Part shown: piece by piece, positions 41,206-50,798 of the stretch
How the letters are laid out: every line of letters starts with the position of its first letter
How positions within the stretch are numbered: the first letter of the stretch is position 1
Assembly (NCBI GenBank): GCA_934572465.1
Contig: CAKTLG010000001.1
Span: 62,001 to 126,000, forward strand
From: an uncultured Oscillospiraceae bacterium
GTDB taxonomy: Bacteria; Bacillota; Clostridia; Oscillospirales; Oscillospiraceae
Direction: 5' to 3'
DNA: 64,000 nt
Program-made: the position numbers and the translations under genes
Notes under the pieces: model-generated
What the model was told of the DNA's origin: nothing
The model's database searches: none
Seen by the model: only the letters and a program-made list of their open reading frames with translations

Positions 41206-42345
41206 ATGAGCATCGCAGGCCTGCTGATCCGCCGCGAGCGGCTCGCACGCGGGTGGAGCCAGGAGGGGCTATGCCGCGGGATCTGCACCGCATCGTACCT
41301 GTCCAAGATCGAACAGGGCAGAGCGGAAGCGTCGGATGAGGTGCGAGAGCTGCTGTTTGCGCGACTGGGACTTTCGTGGACGGAAGATCCGGCCGGCGCG
41401 CTGCACGCGCGGACGGAGGAATGCATGGAGGCGCTGCTCTCGGGCGGCGGCGCGGCGTTCAAAGCCGCATTTGAACCGCTGCGCGCGGAGGAGGAGCGCT
41501 TCCTCGGCAGCCCCTGCGCGGCGGACTATCTTCTGCTGCGGGCATTTGCCTGCGAAAACGAGGGGGAAAGGCGCTCACTGGACGCAGAATTTGTTTCGTT
41601 TCTGGACCAGCGCCAGCTTGCGCTTCAGTGCGTGCTGGAGGAGCGGTACGAGGAGGCGGTGCGGCTGTATCCGGCGCCGGTGCTGCGGCTGTGGCAGGGG
41701 GCGTCGCTCTATGCGCGCGGCAGCTATACCGCCGCGATCGAAACGCTGCGGGCCGCCTATGACGCCGCGGCCGCGGAGGGCTTCGCCTGCATCATGATGA
41801 ACAGCCGCGTCTATCTTGGCAACTGCTACTCGGATCTCGGCGATTTTGAGCGGATGCGGCGGCATTACGCGGTCGCGCAGCGGCTGGCCTCGGCGCTTGG
41901 CGAGCGTGAGACGCTTGCGGTCATCCGCTACAATACGGCGGCGACGCAGATCGAACGCGGGGATTTTGCGGCGGCCTATGCGTATTTCTCCGCGCTGGAG
42001 GAGCCGGGCGCAATAGCGCTGCACAAGCTTGCGATCTGCTGCGAGGCGCTCGGCAGGCGGGAGGAGGCCTTTGCCGCGCTCGACCGTGCGGAGGCGCTGC
42101 TTGGCAGCGGGGATATGGTGGAGCGGGAGATGCTTGCCCTCGTGCGCTATCGGCTGGAGCATCCCGATCATCTGCACGACGAGCGCTACGGCGCGCTGCT
42201 GACGGGCTGCTTTTCCCGCCTGCGGCGCGAGCGCGGCGCGGGCTATGCGCGCTTTCATCTGCCGTGGATGCTCGCGTGGTACAAGGCGAACCGCCAGTAC
42301 AGGCAGGCGTGCCTGCTGCTGGAGGAATTTCCTGAGATCAAGTGA
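41206..42345 (+). CDS. HTH transcriptional regulator with TPR-like C-terminal region
   Basis: Residues 1-60 form a Cro/C1-type helix-turn-helix (LIRRERLARGWSQEGLC then TASYLSKIEQGRA). The remaining roughly 310 residues are all-helical with degenerate TPR repeats (YEEAVRLY, GSYTAAIETLRAAYDAA, GDFERMRRHYAVAQRLA). This is the layout of RRNPP-type, peptide-responsive regulators such as PlcR, Rgg and NprR. No adjacent signal-peptide gene was found. ATG at 41206 is used because GGGGGG lies at proper spacing; the frame is open to 41038. The MFS gene follows a terminator. Confidence 0.8.
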   Translation: MSIAGLLIRRERLARGWSQEGLCRGICTASYLSKIEQGRAEASDEVRELLFARLGLSWTEDPAGALHARTEECMEALLSGGGAAFKAAFEPLRAEEERFLGSPCAADYLLLRAFACENEGERRSLDAEFVSFLDQRQLALQCVLEERYEEAVRLYPAPVLRLWQGASLYARGSYTAAIETLRAAYDAAAAEGFACIMMNSRVYLGNCYSDLGDFERMRRHYAVAQRLASALGERETLAVIRYNTAATQIERGDFAAAYAYFSALEEPGAIALHKLAICCEALGRREEAFAALDRAEALLGSGDMVEREMLALVRYRLEHPDHLHDERYGALLTGCFSRLRRERGAGYARFHLPWMLAWYKANRQYRQACLLLEEFPEIK

Positions 42346-42359
42346 AAAACAGCGGTTAA

Positions 42360-42405
42360 GCGGTATCTGCGCGGGGAAACTTTCCCACAGATACCGCCTT
42401 TTTCT
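42360..42405 (+). terminator. Terminator after the HTH regulator
   Basis: GCGGTATCTG (42360-42369) pairs with CAGATACCGC (42388-42397), followed by CTTTTTCTTTTTT. Confidence 0.9.
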
Positions 42406-42446
42406 TTTTTACGGAACATGCCATAATGGTGGGCGAGGTGAGGAAA

Positions 42447-43682
42447 ATGAAAAAGACGCTCTGGACGCGCGACTTCGTCCGCATCACGCTTGCGACTTCG
42501 CTCGGCGCGGCGGGCGGGATCGTCAGCGGTTTCGCGCTGTCGTTTCTGGTGTTCGACGAGACGGGGAGCACGCTGGCCTCGGCGCTCGTGCTGGCCATCC
42601 AGCTGCTGCCCGGCGCGGTGCTGCCGCTGTTTATCGCCCCGCTGATGGATCGCCTGCCGCGCAAGCCGTTTCTTGTCGGCGGCGATGCGGTCAACGCCGC
42701 GCTGTATGCGCTTGCGGGGCTGTATCTGCTGCGCTGCGCGTTTTCCTATACGGCGTATCTGGGCTTTTCGCTGCTGCTTGCCTGTCTCAGCGCATTCGAC
42801 GAGCTGGCCTACGGAAGCTTTTATCCGCTCGTGCTGCCGGAGGGCATGGAGGAAAAGGGCTATACCGTTTCCTCCATGCTCTACCCCGTGCTCAAGGTGG
42901 TGATGACGCCCGTGGCCGCCGTGCTCTTTGACACGCTGGGGGTTGCAAGGATATTGCTCATCCAGTCTGCGCTGTCCCTTGCCGCCGCGCTGATCGAAAA
43001 CCGCATCCGCGTTGCGGAGACGCGCCGCGACGGCGGCGAACGCTTTTCCCCGCGCGTCTGGTGGAGCGATATCCGCGAGGCGGCGGCATATCTCAGGGAG
43101 GAAAAGGGCCTGCGCGCGCTGTATGACTACATGGCGGTCACAAACGGGATGGCGGCAGGCTATTCGCCGCTGCTCGTCGCCTTTTTCCGCACGGCGCCGG
43201 GCTTTACCGCGGCGATGTATTCGCTGCTCTCCGTGGCGGAGTTTGCGGGGCGCTCGCTCGGCGGCGCGGTGCGCTACCGCTATGAGCTGCCGGAGAAGAA
43301 GCGCTTTCCCTTTATCTTCGGCGTTTACCAGATCTATGAGCTGATGGATGTGCTGCTTTTGTGGATGCCCTATCCGCTGATGCTCATGAACCGCGCCGCG
43401 TGCGGCTTTCTTGGCATCAACAGCGCGACGATCCGGCAGGCGGCGGTGCAGCGGTATCTTCCCGACCGCCTGCGCGCCCGACTCAACGCCTACGGCAGCA
43501 TGCTGGTCACGGCGGCAAGCGCGGTTTTGTCGCTGCTGATCGGCGCGCTGGGCGAGCGGATGGACTACCGGCTCTGCGTCAGCGTGTGCGCGGCGTTTAC
43601 GATGCTTTTCTGCTGGGGCTCCGTTTTTCGCCGCCGCGCGGAGGTCACCGCCGTCCTGCGCGGCAAAAATGCCGCAAAATGA
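42447..43682 (+). CDS. Major facilitator superfamily transporter
   Basis: A 411-residue membrane protein with about twelve hydrophobic segments in two halves and the MFS loop-2/3-type motif DRLPRKPFLVGGD. It resembles multidrug/macrolide-efflux-type MFS proteins (MefA group), but the substrate cannot be inferred. The start at 42447 follows GAGGTGAGGAAA; an upstream ATG at 42426 is possible. It lies 100 bases after the HTH regulator, which could control it, although a terminator intervenes. Confidence 0.82.
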   Translation: MKKTLWTRDFVRITLATSLGAAGGIVSGFALSFLVFDETGSTLASALVLAIQLLPGAVLPLFIAPLMDRLPRKPFLVGGDAVNAALYALAGLYLLRCAFSYTAYLGFSLLLACLSAFDELAYGSFYPLVLPEGMEEKGYTVSSMLYPVLKVVMTPVAAVLFDTLGVARILLIQSALSLAAALIENRIRVAETRRDGGERFSPRVWWSDIREAAAYLREEKGLRALYDYMAVTNGMAAGYSPLLVAFFRTAPGFTAAMYSLLSVAEFAGRSLGGAVRYRYELPEKKRFPFIFGVYQIYELMDVLLLWMPYPLMLMNRAACGFLGINSATIRQAAVQRYLPDRLRARLNAYGSMLVTAASAVLSLLIGALGERMDYRLCVSVCAAFTMLFCWGSVFRRRAEVTAVLRGKNAAK

Positions 43683-43704
43683 CAGGAATTCTTTCCTCTT
43701 TCCC

Positions 43705-43733
43705 TTGTTTTCTGCCGGAAAGTATAGTACAAT
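43705..43733 (+). promoter_or_regulatory. Promoter of argS
   Basis: TTGTTT (43705-43710) and TACAAT (43728-43733) are spaced by 17 bp, about 80 bases before the start. No T-box structure fits in the short leader. Confidence 0.7.
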
Positions 43734-43812
43734 CTAACAGAATATCTTCCGGCGTTCGGCGGGGCGTTTCCGCCGCGCCGCTCAAATTGCAAAGGATAGA
43801 GGAGAAGAAGCC

Positions 43813-45555
43813 ATGAACATGATCCGCAGCGCCAAGAATCAGATCGCCGAGCTGACGACGGCCGCCTACCGCGCCGCCGTGCAGGAGGGCCTGCTGCCGG
43901 ACGGCGTTACGACCGTCCCCGCCGTCGAGATCCCCAAGGACACCGCCAACGGCGACTACACCACGACGTTCTGCCTGGCCGCGTCCAAGGCCATGCACAA
44001 AAATCCCCGCGAGGTCGCGGGGAGCCTGACCAGCCACATGCAGCTGGAGGGCACATATTTTACCTCCGTCGAGATCGCCGGCCCCGGCTTCCTCAACTTC
44101 CGCCTCGGCGAGAAGTGGTACGACGATGTGCTTGCCGCCATCGAGCGCGAGGGCGCGGACTATGGCCGCGACAATTGGCTGAGCGGCAAGAAGTATATGG
44201 TCGAGTTCGTCTCCGCCAACCCCACCGGCCCCATGCACATGGGCAACGCCCGCGGCGGCGTGCTCGGCGACACGCTCGCCGAGGTGCTCGACTGGTCGGG
44301 TGCGGATGTGTGGCGCGAGTTCTACGTCAACGACTTCGGCAACCAGATCGAAAAGTTCGCCAAGAGCATCGAGGCGCGCTACTTCCAGATCATCAAGGGC
44401 GAGGACGCCGTCGAATTCCCCGAGGACGGCTACCATGGCGACGATATCCGCGAGCTGGCGCAGGCATTCTATGACGAGCACGGCGAGAGCTACGTGGACA
44501 AGACCACCGAGGAGCGCCATGCCGACATGGCCCGCTTCGGCCTTGACCGCAACATCCCGAAGATGAAGAGCGACCTTGAGCGCTACGGCATCAAGTTCGA
44601 CGAGTGGTTCTTTGAATCCTCGCTGCACGAGTCCGGCTTCGTCGCCGACACGGCCAAAAAGCTCACCGACATGGGCTGGACGTATGAAAAGGACGGCGCG
44701 CTCTGGGTCAAGACCGCCGAGATCATGCGCGAGCAGTACCGCAAGCAGGGCAAGAAGGACGCCGACATCGACAAGCTCGATCTCAAGGACGACGTGCTGC
44801 GCCGCGCCAACGGCTTCTACACCTATCTTGCCGGCGATATCGCCTATCACCGCAACAAGTTCGAGGTGCGCAACTTCGACAAGGTCATCAACATCTGGGG
44901 CGCGGACCATCACGGCCACGTCGCCCGCCTCAAGGGCGCGATCGACGCGCTGGGACTCGACGGCACCAACCGGCTCGACATCGTGCTGATGCAGCTCGTC
45001 AAGCTCGTGCGCGACGGCGAGGTCGTGCGTATGTCCAAGCGCACGGGCAAGACCATTTCGCTGTCCGATCTGCTCGATGAGATCCCCGTCGACGCCTGCC
45101 GCTACTTCTTCAACGCCAAGCCCGACACGCAGATGGAATTTGACCTCGGCCTCGCCGTGCGCGAGGACAGCGAGAACCCCATCTACTACATTCAGTACGC
45201 CCACGCGCGCATTTGCAGTCTGCTGAAGGCGCTCTCCGAGGAGGGCCACAGCGCCCCCGCCTGCGCGGACGCCGACCTTTCCATTCTCTCGAGCGACACC
45301 GAGCGTGCGCTCATCAAGGAGCTTTCCTCCTTCGCCGAGGAGATCCGCATGGCCGCGCGCGATTACGATCCCAGCTATATCAACCGCTACCTCATGCGCC
45401 TTGCCGCGGCGTTCCACAAGTTCTACAACGCCTGCCGCATCAAGGGCGAGGACGAGGCCGTCATCGCCGCGCGTCTCAAGCTCGCCGAGGCGACGCGCCA
45501 GGTGCTCTCGAACGGCCTGAAGGTCATCGGCTGCACCGCGCCGGAGAAGATGTAA
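43813..45555 (+). CDS. argS: Arginyl-tRNA synthetase
   Basis: Charges tRNA-Arg. The protein has the ArgRS N-terminal additional domain (residues 1-110), the class I HIGH-like motif in VSANPTGPMHMGNARGG (HMGN), a KMSK-like VRMSKRTGKTISL, and the C-terminal DALR anticodon-binding domain ending GLKVIGCTAPEKM. The 580-residue length is normal. GAGGAGAAG precedes the start. It is monocistronic, with its own promoter and terminator. Confidence 0.98.
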   Translation: MNMIRSAKNQIAELTTAAYRAAVQEGLLPDGVTTVPAVEIPKDTANGDYTTTFCLAASKAMHKNPREVAGSLTSHMQLEGTYFTSVEIAGPGFLNFRLGEKWYDDVLAAIEREGADYGRDNWLSGKKYMVEFVSANPTGPMHMGNARGGVLGDTLAEVLDWSGADVWREFYVNDFGNQIEKFAKSIEARYFQIIKGEDAVEFPEDGYHGDDIRELAQAFYDEHGESYVDKTTEERHADMARFGLDRNIPKMKSDLERYGIKFDEWFFESSLHESGFVADTAKKLTDMGWTYEKDGALWVKTAEIMREQYRKQGKKDADIDKLDLKDDVLRRANGFYTYLAGDIAYHRNKFEVRNFDKVINIWGADHHGHVARLKGAIDALGLDGTNRLDIVLMQLVKLVRDGEVVRMSKRTGKTISLSDLLDEIPVDACRYFFNAKPDTQMEFDLGLAVREDSENPIYYIQYAHARICSLLKALSEEGHSAPACADADLSILSSDTERALIKELSSFAEEIRMAARDYDPSYINRYLMRLAAAFHKFYNACRIKGEDEAVIAARLKLAEATRQVLSNGLKVIGCTAPEKM

Positions 45556-45576
45556 AAAAGCGGCATAAAAACCAAT

Positions 45577-45613
45577 AAAAAAGGCGTCCGGCCATTGGCC
45601 GGACGCCTTTTTT
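45577..45613. terminator. Bidirectional terminator between argS and the amino-acid ABC operon
   Basis: A perfect GC-rich stem flanked by A6 and T6 lies between the convergent genes ending at 45555 and 45622. Confidence 0.94.
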
Positions 45614-45621
45614 GCGTGCTT

Positions 45622-46371
45622 TTACAGGACTTTGGCAAGGAACGATCGCAGCCTTTCGCTCTGCGGATGGTCGAAGATGTCGGCGGGCGAGCCCTCCTCG
45701 ATGATCCTGCCCTCGGACATGAACACCACGCGGTCGGCGACCTCGCGGGCAAAGCCCATCTCGTGCGTCACCACGACCATCGTGATGCCGCTCGCGGCAA
45801 GGTCGCGCATCAGATCGAGCACCTCGCCGACCATCTCGGGGTCGAGCGCGCTCGTCGGCTCGTCAAAGAGCATGACCTCCGGGGACATCGCCAGCGCGCG
45901 CACGATGGCGATGCGCTGCTTCTGCCCGCCGGAGAGCATCGCGGGATAGGTGTCGGCCTTATCGGCAAGGCCGATGCGCTCAAGCAGCGACATGGCCTGA
46001 AGGTCGGCCTCCTCCTGCGTTTTGAGCTTCAGCGTCACGGGCGCGAGCGTGATATTCTGCTTGACCGTCATGTGCGGAAAGAGGTTGAAGTGCTGGAAGA
46101 CCATGCCCATCTCGCGGCGGTGCAGGTCGATGTCCACGTGCTTGTCGTTCAGCGCCACGTCCTTGAAGGTGATGGTGCCGGAGGTCGGCGCTTCCAGCAG
46201 GTTCAGGCAGCGCAGCAGCGTCGATTTGCCGCTGCCGGAGGGGCCGATGATGGCTACGACCTCGCCCTGCATAACGCGCAGGTCGCAGTGGTGCAGCGCG
46301 TGTACCGCGCCGTTGTTGTAATCCTTGCAGACGTCCGATACGCGGATGAGCGTTTTAGTGCTTGTCGCCAC
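45622..46371 (-). CDS. Polar amino-acid ABC transporter ATP-binding protein
   Basis: ATPase subunit (249 residues) of a PAAT-family importer. It has Walker [10 protein letters not shown], the Q-loop region [13 protein letters not shown], signature LSGGQKQR, Walker [15 protein letters not shown] and H-loop VTHEMGF, all typical of GlnQ/HisP-like proteins. The start is a GTG (46371) behind AAAGGAGG and overlaps the permease gene by 17 bases. Substrate specificity cannot be assigned; glutamine, arginine, cystine and others are possible. Confidence 0.94.
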   Translation of the reverse strand: MATSTKTLIRVSDVCKDYNNGAVHALHHCDLRVMQGEVVAIIGPSGSGKSTLLRCLNLLEAPTSGTITFKDVALNDKHVDIDLHRREMGMVFQHFNLFPHMTVKQNITLAPVTLKLKTQEEADLQAMSLLERIGLADKADTYPAMLSGGQKQRIAIVRALAMSPEVMLFDEPTSALDPEMVGEVLDLMRDLAASGITMVVVTHEMGFAREVADRVVFMSEGRIIEEGSPADIFDHPQSERLRSFLAKVL

Positions 46372-47098
46372 GGCGCATCCTCCTTTCCAGCAGTTCGATC
46401 GCCTTGCCGGCGGGATAGACGATGCAGAAGTACATCAGCGCCGCCAGCACGTAAGGCGCAAGGGAGATGTAAGTGGAGGTCGCCACGGTCTTCGCGGCGA
46501 ACATCAGCTCGACCATGCCGAGCGTGGAGCAGATCGACGATTCCTTGATCATCGCAACGACCTCGTTGCCGAGCGCGGGCAGCACGTTTTTCACCGCCTG
46601 CGGCAGCACGACGAGCTTCATCGTCTGCATGGACGAAAGCCCCAGCGAGCGCGCGGCCTCGGTCTGCCCGATGTCCACGGCGAGAATGCCCGCGCGGAAG
46701 ATCTCGGCGACATAGGCCGAGCTGTTGAGCGCCAGCGCCACGACGCCGGGGATGAAGCGGCTGAGATCGATGAAGCCGAAGAGCACGATGCGGGGAATGG
46801 AGATCGCGCCGAAAAGGCCAAAGTAGATGATCGACAGCTGCACGAGCAGCGGCGTTGAGCGGAAGGCGGCGATGTACGCGCCGGAGAGCGCACTGACGAG
46901 CTTGCTTTTGCTCAGACGCATGAAGGCGAGGCACAGCGCAGGAATGACGGCGAGCGTCACGGAGACGACCGCCAGCAGCAGCGTGTAGCCCAGCGCCTGC
47001 AAAAAGTAGCCGCCGTATTTCGGCAGAAAGGAAAAATTGAAGAACGACGCCGGCGACATGCCGACGAAGAGACTGCTCCACCACGAGGCAAGGTCCAT
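46355..47098 (-). CDS. Polar amino-acid ABC transporter permease
   Basis: A 247-residue membrane protein with about five helices. The EAA loop [28 protein letters not shown] and [16 protein letters not shown] motifs match HisM/GlnP-type permeases. GAATAAGCTCC (GGAGC on the minus strand) stands before the start. It is separated from the upstream binding-protein gene by the hairpin at 47135-47172, which probably lowers its expression relative to the binding protein. Confidence 0.94.
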   Translation of the reverse strand: MDLASWWSSLFVGMSPASFFNFSFLPKYGGYFLQALGYTLLLAVVSVTLAVIPALCLAFMRLSKSKLVSALSGAYIAAFRSTPLLVQLSIIYFGLFGAISIPRIVLFGFIDLSRFIPGVVALALNSSAYVAEIFRAGILAVDIGQTEAARSLGLSSMQTMKLVVLPQAVKNVLPALGNEVVAMIKESSICSTLGMVELMFAAKTVATSTYISLAPYVLAALMYFCIVYPAGKAIELLERRMRRGDKH

Positions 47099-47134
47099 GG
47101 GAATAAGCTCCTTTCAGAATGGTTGGGAGGATGC

Positions 47135-47172
47135 GCCAAAGAGCAAAGCCGCTGGGGGCTTTGCTCTTTGGC
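47135..47172 (-). terminator. Intercistronic stem-loop between binding protein and permease genes
   Basis: GCCAAAGAGCAAAGCC pairs perfectly with GGCTTTGCTCTTTGGC around six bases. This is a typical device to keep binding-protein mRNA more abundant than membrane-subunit mRNA. Confidence 0.75.
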
Positions 47173-47211
47173 TATGAGAGATAGTGAGAAGAGAGCAAAT
47201 AAAGGGAGGAC

Positions 47212-48033
47212 TTATGCCGCGGGGGCGTCGGCCGTGACCTCAACGGCCACACCGCTCAGATCGTCGGCAGCGGCGATGAACTCGTCGATCTTGTTTTCCT
47301 CCTGCATCTTGGCGATGGCGGCGTTGATGCCGGGGAGCAGACCCTTGGGGTCGCCCTTGGCGACGGCCACGCAGTAGGGCTCAGCCGTGCCGAGCTCGCT
47401 GGAGGCGGCGGCGATCACGAGATCGCTGTTGGAATCGGCATACTCCTGTGCGACGGCGCCGTCGAGCACGATGGCGTCCACCTTGCCGTAGACCAGCTCA
47501 TTGACGAGGTCGGTCACAAGGGACAGGGAGACAAGGCTCGCGCCCTCCATGTCGTCCTTGACGATGTCCTCCTTGGTGGTGGCGGCCTGTGCGCCCACGC
47601 TCTTGCCGGCAAAGTCGGCAAGGGTCTGGTACTGGTCGGCGGCGTCAGCCTTGACGAGAATCATCGGGGGAATGTCGGTGTAGTAGGGATCGGAGAAGTC
47701 GGCGGACTCGAGACGCTCGGGCGTAGCCTCCATCGCGGCCATGACCATGTCGTAGTCGCCCTTGGCCAGCGCGGTCAGCAGGTACTCAAAGGCCATGTTC
47801 TCGACCTTGAGCTCCTTGCCCATCTCGTCGGCGATGTACTGCGCGGCGGAGACGTCGATGCCGGCGTACTGCATATCGCCGTTCGCGTCGGCGTACATGA
47901 ATTCGAACGGCGCGTAGTCGGCGGAGGTGCCGAGCACCAGCGCATTGTCACTCTGCGTGTCGGCCTTCTGGCCGCAGGCCATCAGGGAAAGGCTCATCAT
48001 GAGAGCCAGCATCAGTGCGGTAAACTTTTTCAT
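47212..48033 (-). CDS. Amino-acid ABC transporter substrate-binding lipoprotein
   Basis: A 273-residue lipoprotein with signal peptide and lipobox LSLMAC (Cys about 20). The type II periplasmic-binding fold carries YAPFEFMY and the SBP_bac_3 motifs AGIDVSAAQYIADEMG and AVAKGDPKGLL. The start at 48033 (MKKFTALM) follows AAAGGAG. It is first in the importer operon and is driven by the consensus promoter at 48112-48140. The ligand is not predictable by eye. Confidence 0.94.
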   Translation of the reverse strand: MKKFTALMLALMMSLSLMACGQKADTQSDNALVLGTSADYAPFEFMYADANGDMQYAGIDVSAAQYIADEMGKELKVENMAFEYLLTALAKGDYDMVMAAMEATPERLESADFSDPYYTDIPPMILVKADAADQYQTLADFAGKSVGAQAATTKEDIVKDDMEGASLVSLSLVTDLVNELVYGKVDAIVLDGAVAQEYADSNSDLVIAAASSELGTAEPYCVAVAKGDPKGLLPGINAAIAKMQEENKIDEFIAAADDLSGVAVEVTADAPAA

Positions 48034-48111
48034 CTTGGTAGCTCCTTTATCCATCTTGTATATTATTTTGTTTTGGAACGAATTTTCATGCGTTTCAGAA
48101 ACGATAGCGCA

Positions 48112-48140
48112 AGTATAAATGTTTATTTATGCGTTGTCAA
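48112..48140 (-). promoter_or_regulatory. Promoter of the polar amino-acid ABC operon
   Basis: On the minus strand, TTGACA (48135-48140) and TATACT (48112-48117) are spaced by 17 bp in an AT-rich region, nearly consensus. Confidence 0.9.
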
Positions 48141-48293
48141 TGGGTAGAAATTCAAAAATGCGAAGGAATTTCGCCCAGCTTCTGTGCGAGTTGCACAGAA
48201 AGCCGCCGCCACGCCAAAAAACCGGCGGGAATATACAAGATATTCACAAAATTATTCGCTTAGAGATGAGGGATCTCACGAAAAGACGCAGAT

Positions 48294-48326
48294 AAAAAGC
48301 CACCCGTCAAAGACGGGTGGCTTTTT
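48294..48326 (-). terminator. Terminator of the lipid-modification operon
   Basis: AAAAAGCCACCCGTC pairs perfectly with GACGGGTGGCTTTTT around AAA, 18 bases past the PAP2 stop codon. The rest of the gap up to 48111 shows nothing further. Confidence 0.92.
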
Positions 48327-48343
48327 ATGCTGTCAAATATTCG

Positions 48344-49042
48344 TCATTCGACCGAGCGGCGCGGCGGCGCGGCGGAGACGGCCTGGCGCTTCGGCCTGAC
48401 ATAGCACAGCCAATAGGCAAAGAGGCAGATCGGCAGTGCGGCAAAAACGTCGAGGATGGAATGCTGCTTCATGAACACCGTCGAGACGCTCACGAGAAAC
48501 GCCGCGATCCCGGAGGCGATATGCCATGTGCGCGAGGAAAAGCGCGGCGTGTACCACAATCCGAGGAGCGAGGCGAGCGAGCCGATCACGTGCAGCGACG
48601 GGCAGACGTTGGTGTTGGTGTCGAAAACATAGAAGTGAGCGATGAAGCGCGTGAGCGCGTTGTCGCGCGGGAAGACGGCGGGGCGCAGCAGCTGGCAGGT
48701 GGGGAAGAGGAAATAGATGGCGAGCGTCACCGAATAGGTAAAAATGACGAACTGCATCATTTTGCGGAAGCTCGGCACATCAAAAAAGAATGTATATGCC
48801 AGCGCGCCGATGAGATACACGAACCAGAACAGGTACGGGATCAAAAACCATTCGTTGAAGGGGATGAGATCGTCGAGCGCGCAGTGCATGGCGTAGTAAT
48901 GCGCCACGGGGTAATAGCGCTCCACAAACAGAAAGCCGAGGCCAAACAGGGGCCAGAACAGCAGCAGCTTCACATGGGAAAATTCCGGCGTGTTCAGCTT
49001 GCTGAGGCGGAACTGCCGGTAGTCTATGCTGGGGGTGATCAT
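48344..49042 (-). CDS. PAP2-family membrane phosphatase
   Basis: A 232-residue protein with about six membrane helices. The PAP2 motifs CPSLHV and KQHSILDV (catalytic His residues) are near the C-terminus; the first motif is degenerate, as in the Aur1/inositolphosphotransferase-like branch. Such enzymes dephosphorylate or transfer lipid-phosphate groups at the membrane. Its start overlaps the glycosyltransferase stop by four bases (ATGA), so lipid A-ring-like, phosphatidate or glycolipid metabolism is likely. Confidence 0.84.
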   Translation of the reverse strand: MITPSIDYRQFRLSKLNTPEFSHVKLLLFWPLFGLGFLFVERYYPVAHYYAMHCALDDLIPFNEWFLIPYLFWFVYLIGALAYTFFFDVPSFRKMMQFVIFTYSVTLAIYFLFPTCQLLRPAVFPRDNALTRFIAHFYVFDTNTNVCPSLHVIGSLASLLGLWYTPRFSSRTWHIASGIAAFLVSVSTVFMKQHSILDVFAALPICLFAYWLCYVRPKRQAVSAAPPRRSVE

Positions 49043-50160
49043 TGCGCAACCTCCGTATTGCTCATTTCAGAAAGAATGTTGGCCGCCGCATCGTGCGGGA
49101 CGGCGGTGTCAAGCGCGTCGCCCATCTTTTCGAGCGTGGTCTCGTCGCTCAGCAGCCTGAGACTGACGCGCGCGATCTCCGCGGGGGTCTTGCCGGTCAC
49201 GGCGCCGCCCGTGCGGAGGAAAAAGTCCTTGTTGTATTCCTCGCAGCCCGCGACCGCGTCGATAAAGACCATCGGCAGGCGCATCGAGGCCGCCTCGGTG
49301 ACGCTGATGCCGCCGGGCTTGGTGAGGTAAAGGTCAGCAGAGTCCATCAGAAGCGCCATGTCCTTGACGTAAGCGCGCACGTGGACGTTCTGCACGCCGT
49401 CAAAGTAAAAGCGCAAACGGCGGTAGAGCCGCTCGTTCGTGCCGCACACGATCGTCAGATCCTGATCGTCCGGCAGTCCACGCCCGATGCGCCGCGCGAT
49501 GCTCATGATCGGCCCACAGCCCATGCTGCCGCACATCATCACAAGATGGCGGTGCTCCGGCGGCACGCCGAAGGCGCGCTTGGCCTCGGCCTTGCGCCCG
49601 CTGGGGCGGAACATCTGCCGCACGGGGATGCCGCAGGCGCGCATCCGCTCACCCGTCACGCCGCCGCCGAGAAAGTCACCGCCGAGCGACGAGGCGGGGA
49701 TGAAGTAGCGGTCGAGCGCGCTGTCCTTCACGCTGGGCGAGCAGGTGTAGTCCGTTGCGATGAAGCAGGTCTTCAGATGCGGCAGATGCGTCTTCACGAT
49801 CTCGCTGACCATCAGCGCGGCGAAAACGTGCGTGCAGATCACAGTGTCGTATCCGCCGCCGGTGATGAAGCCGCTGAGCGTCTCCGCGCCCTGAGAAAGA
49901 TAGCGGTAGAGCGTCGAGCCCTCGTGAAACTGCGCGGGGTGCTCCTCCGCGGCGCGGTAGCCCACGCGGAACAGACCCGGCGCGTGGCGGTAAATGCGCA
50001 CGTGCCAGTTGGAGATGAAGCGCGAGACCTCGGGGGAGATGAAGCGCAGCGCGTCCTCGGTGTCGCAGGGGATGTGCTTGAGCGCGCATTCTTCTGCAAG
50101 CGCCGCGGCGCAGGAGTTGTGCCCCTCGCCGGTGTTGCAGCTCAAGATCAAAACTTTCAT
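49039..50160 (-). CDS. MGDG synthase/UgtP-type glycosyltransferase
   Basis: A 373-residue GT28-type glycosyltransferase. The N-terminal ILSCNTGEGHNSCAAAL matches the MGDG-synthase domain, and FIATDYTCSP and the C-terminal YLTKPGGISVTEAASMRLPMVF match the nucleotide-sugar site. Such enzymes glycosylate diacylglycerol to form glycolipids or lipoteichoic-acid anchors. It starts 15 bases after the CrtO-like gene and overlaps the PAP2 gene, forming a three-gene unit. The sugar donor and acceptor are not known. Confidence 0.88.
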   Translation of the reverse strand: MKVLILSCNTGEGHNSCAAALAEECALKHIPCDTEDALRFISPEVSRFISNWHVRIYRHAPGLFRVGYRAAEEHPAQFHEGSTLYRYLSQGAETLSGFITGGGYDTVICTHVFAALMVSEIVKTHLPHLKTCFIATDYTCSPSVKDSALDRYFIPASSLGGDFLGGGVTGERMRACGIPVRQMFRPSGRKAEAKRAFGVPPEHRHLVMMCGSMGCGPIMSIARRIGRGLPDDQDLTIVCGTNERLYRRLRFYFDGVQNVHVRAYVKDMALLMDSADLYLTKPGGISVTEAASMRLPMVFIDAVAGCEEYNKDFFLRTGGAVTGKTPAEIARVSLRLLSDETTLEKMGDALDTAVPHDAAANILSEMSNTEVAQ

Positions 50161-50175
50161 AAAAAATCCGATCCT

Positions 50176-50655
50176 TTACTGTTGTTCCTTATTTTTGCTC
50201 CGCCGCCGCTGTGCGGCGAGCAGCCGCTGCAGGCGGGGGCGGTTGTAGCGCTGGATCATGATGAACGGTACGTTGCCGAGCAGGATATAGACGAGCGTCA
50301 GCGCGGCGCCGCCCGCGCCGGGCCACAGCCGCAGCGTGTAGAGGCTGCAGACGCTCAGCAGCACGTGCGTCAGCTCCGCCACGCAGGTCTCCTCGATCAT
50401 GCGTGGCAGCTGTGCGCGGAAATCCGCGTCCAGCTTTTTGGCGGGGATGAGCTTCGGGACGATCCTGCTCATATCCGGCGCCTTGTCCTGCCAGTCGTGT
50501 ACGCGCAGCGCGCGGTAAAGCGCCGCCTCCCACGGCGCGCACCGGAAGGGAAAGCGGTCGCCGTGGAACCAGCCCTTCGGCAGCGCGCGGCCAAAGAAAA
50601 ACGACACGACGCCCAGCGCGGCGTAGTAGATGCAGCAGCGCCAAAAGCCACTCAT
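50176..50655 (-). CDS. CrtO-like (glycosyl-4,4'-diaponeurosporenoate acyltransferase-type) membrane protein
   Basis: A 159-residue membrane protein with about three hydrophobic segments. FPFRCAPWEAALYRALRVHDWQDKAPD, split by the loop, then ETCVAELTHVLLSV and a final IMIQRYNRPRL follow the conserved pattern of CrtO-type proteins. In staphylococci CrtO acylates the glucose of staphyloxanthin precursors. No carotenoid gene is present here, so acylation of another glycolipid is more likely. ATG at 50655 sits five bases after GGAGG; 50667 is an alternative. An extended -10 (TG-C-TATACT, -10 at 50721-50726) lies upstream. Confidence 0.7.
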   Translation of the reverse strand: MSGFWRCCIYYAALGVVSFFFGRALPKGWFHGDRFPFRCAPWEAALYRALRVHDWQDKAPDMSRIVPKLIPAKKLDADFRAQLPRMIEETCVAELTHVLLSVCSLYTLRLWPGAGGAALTLVYILLGNVPFIMIQRYNRPRLQRLLAAQRRRSKNKEQQ

Positions 50656-50798
50656 ACAGACCTCCATAACGGTCGGCCCCGCCGTCCGCTTGCGCGCGGT
50701 CTCCGCGAGGTCGTCCGCATAGTATAGCATACCCGAAAGCGGAAATTATTAAAAATCTGAGAACTTCTTGACAAAATGTAAAAATTGCGCAAAGAGAA

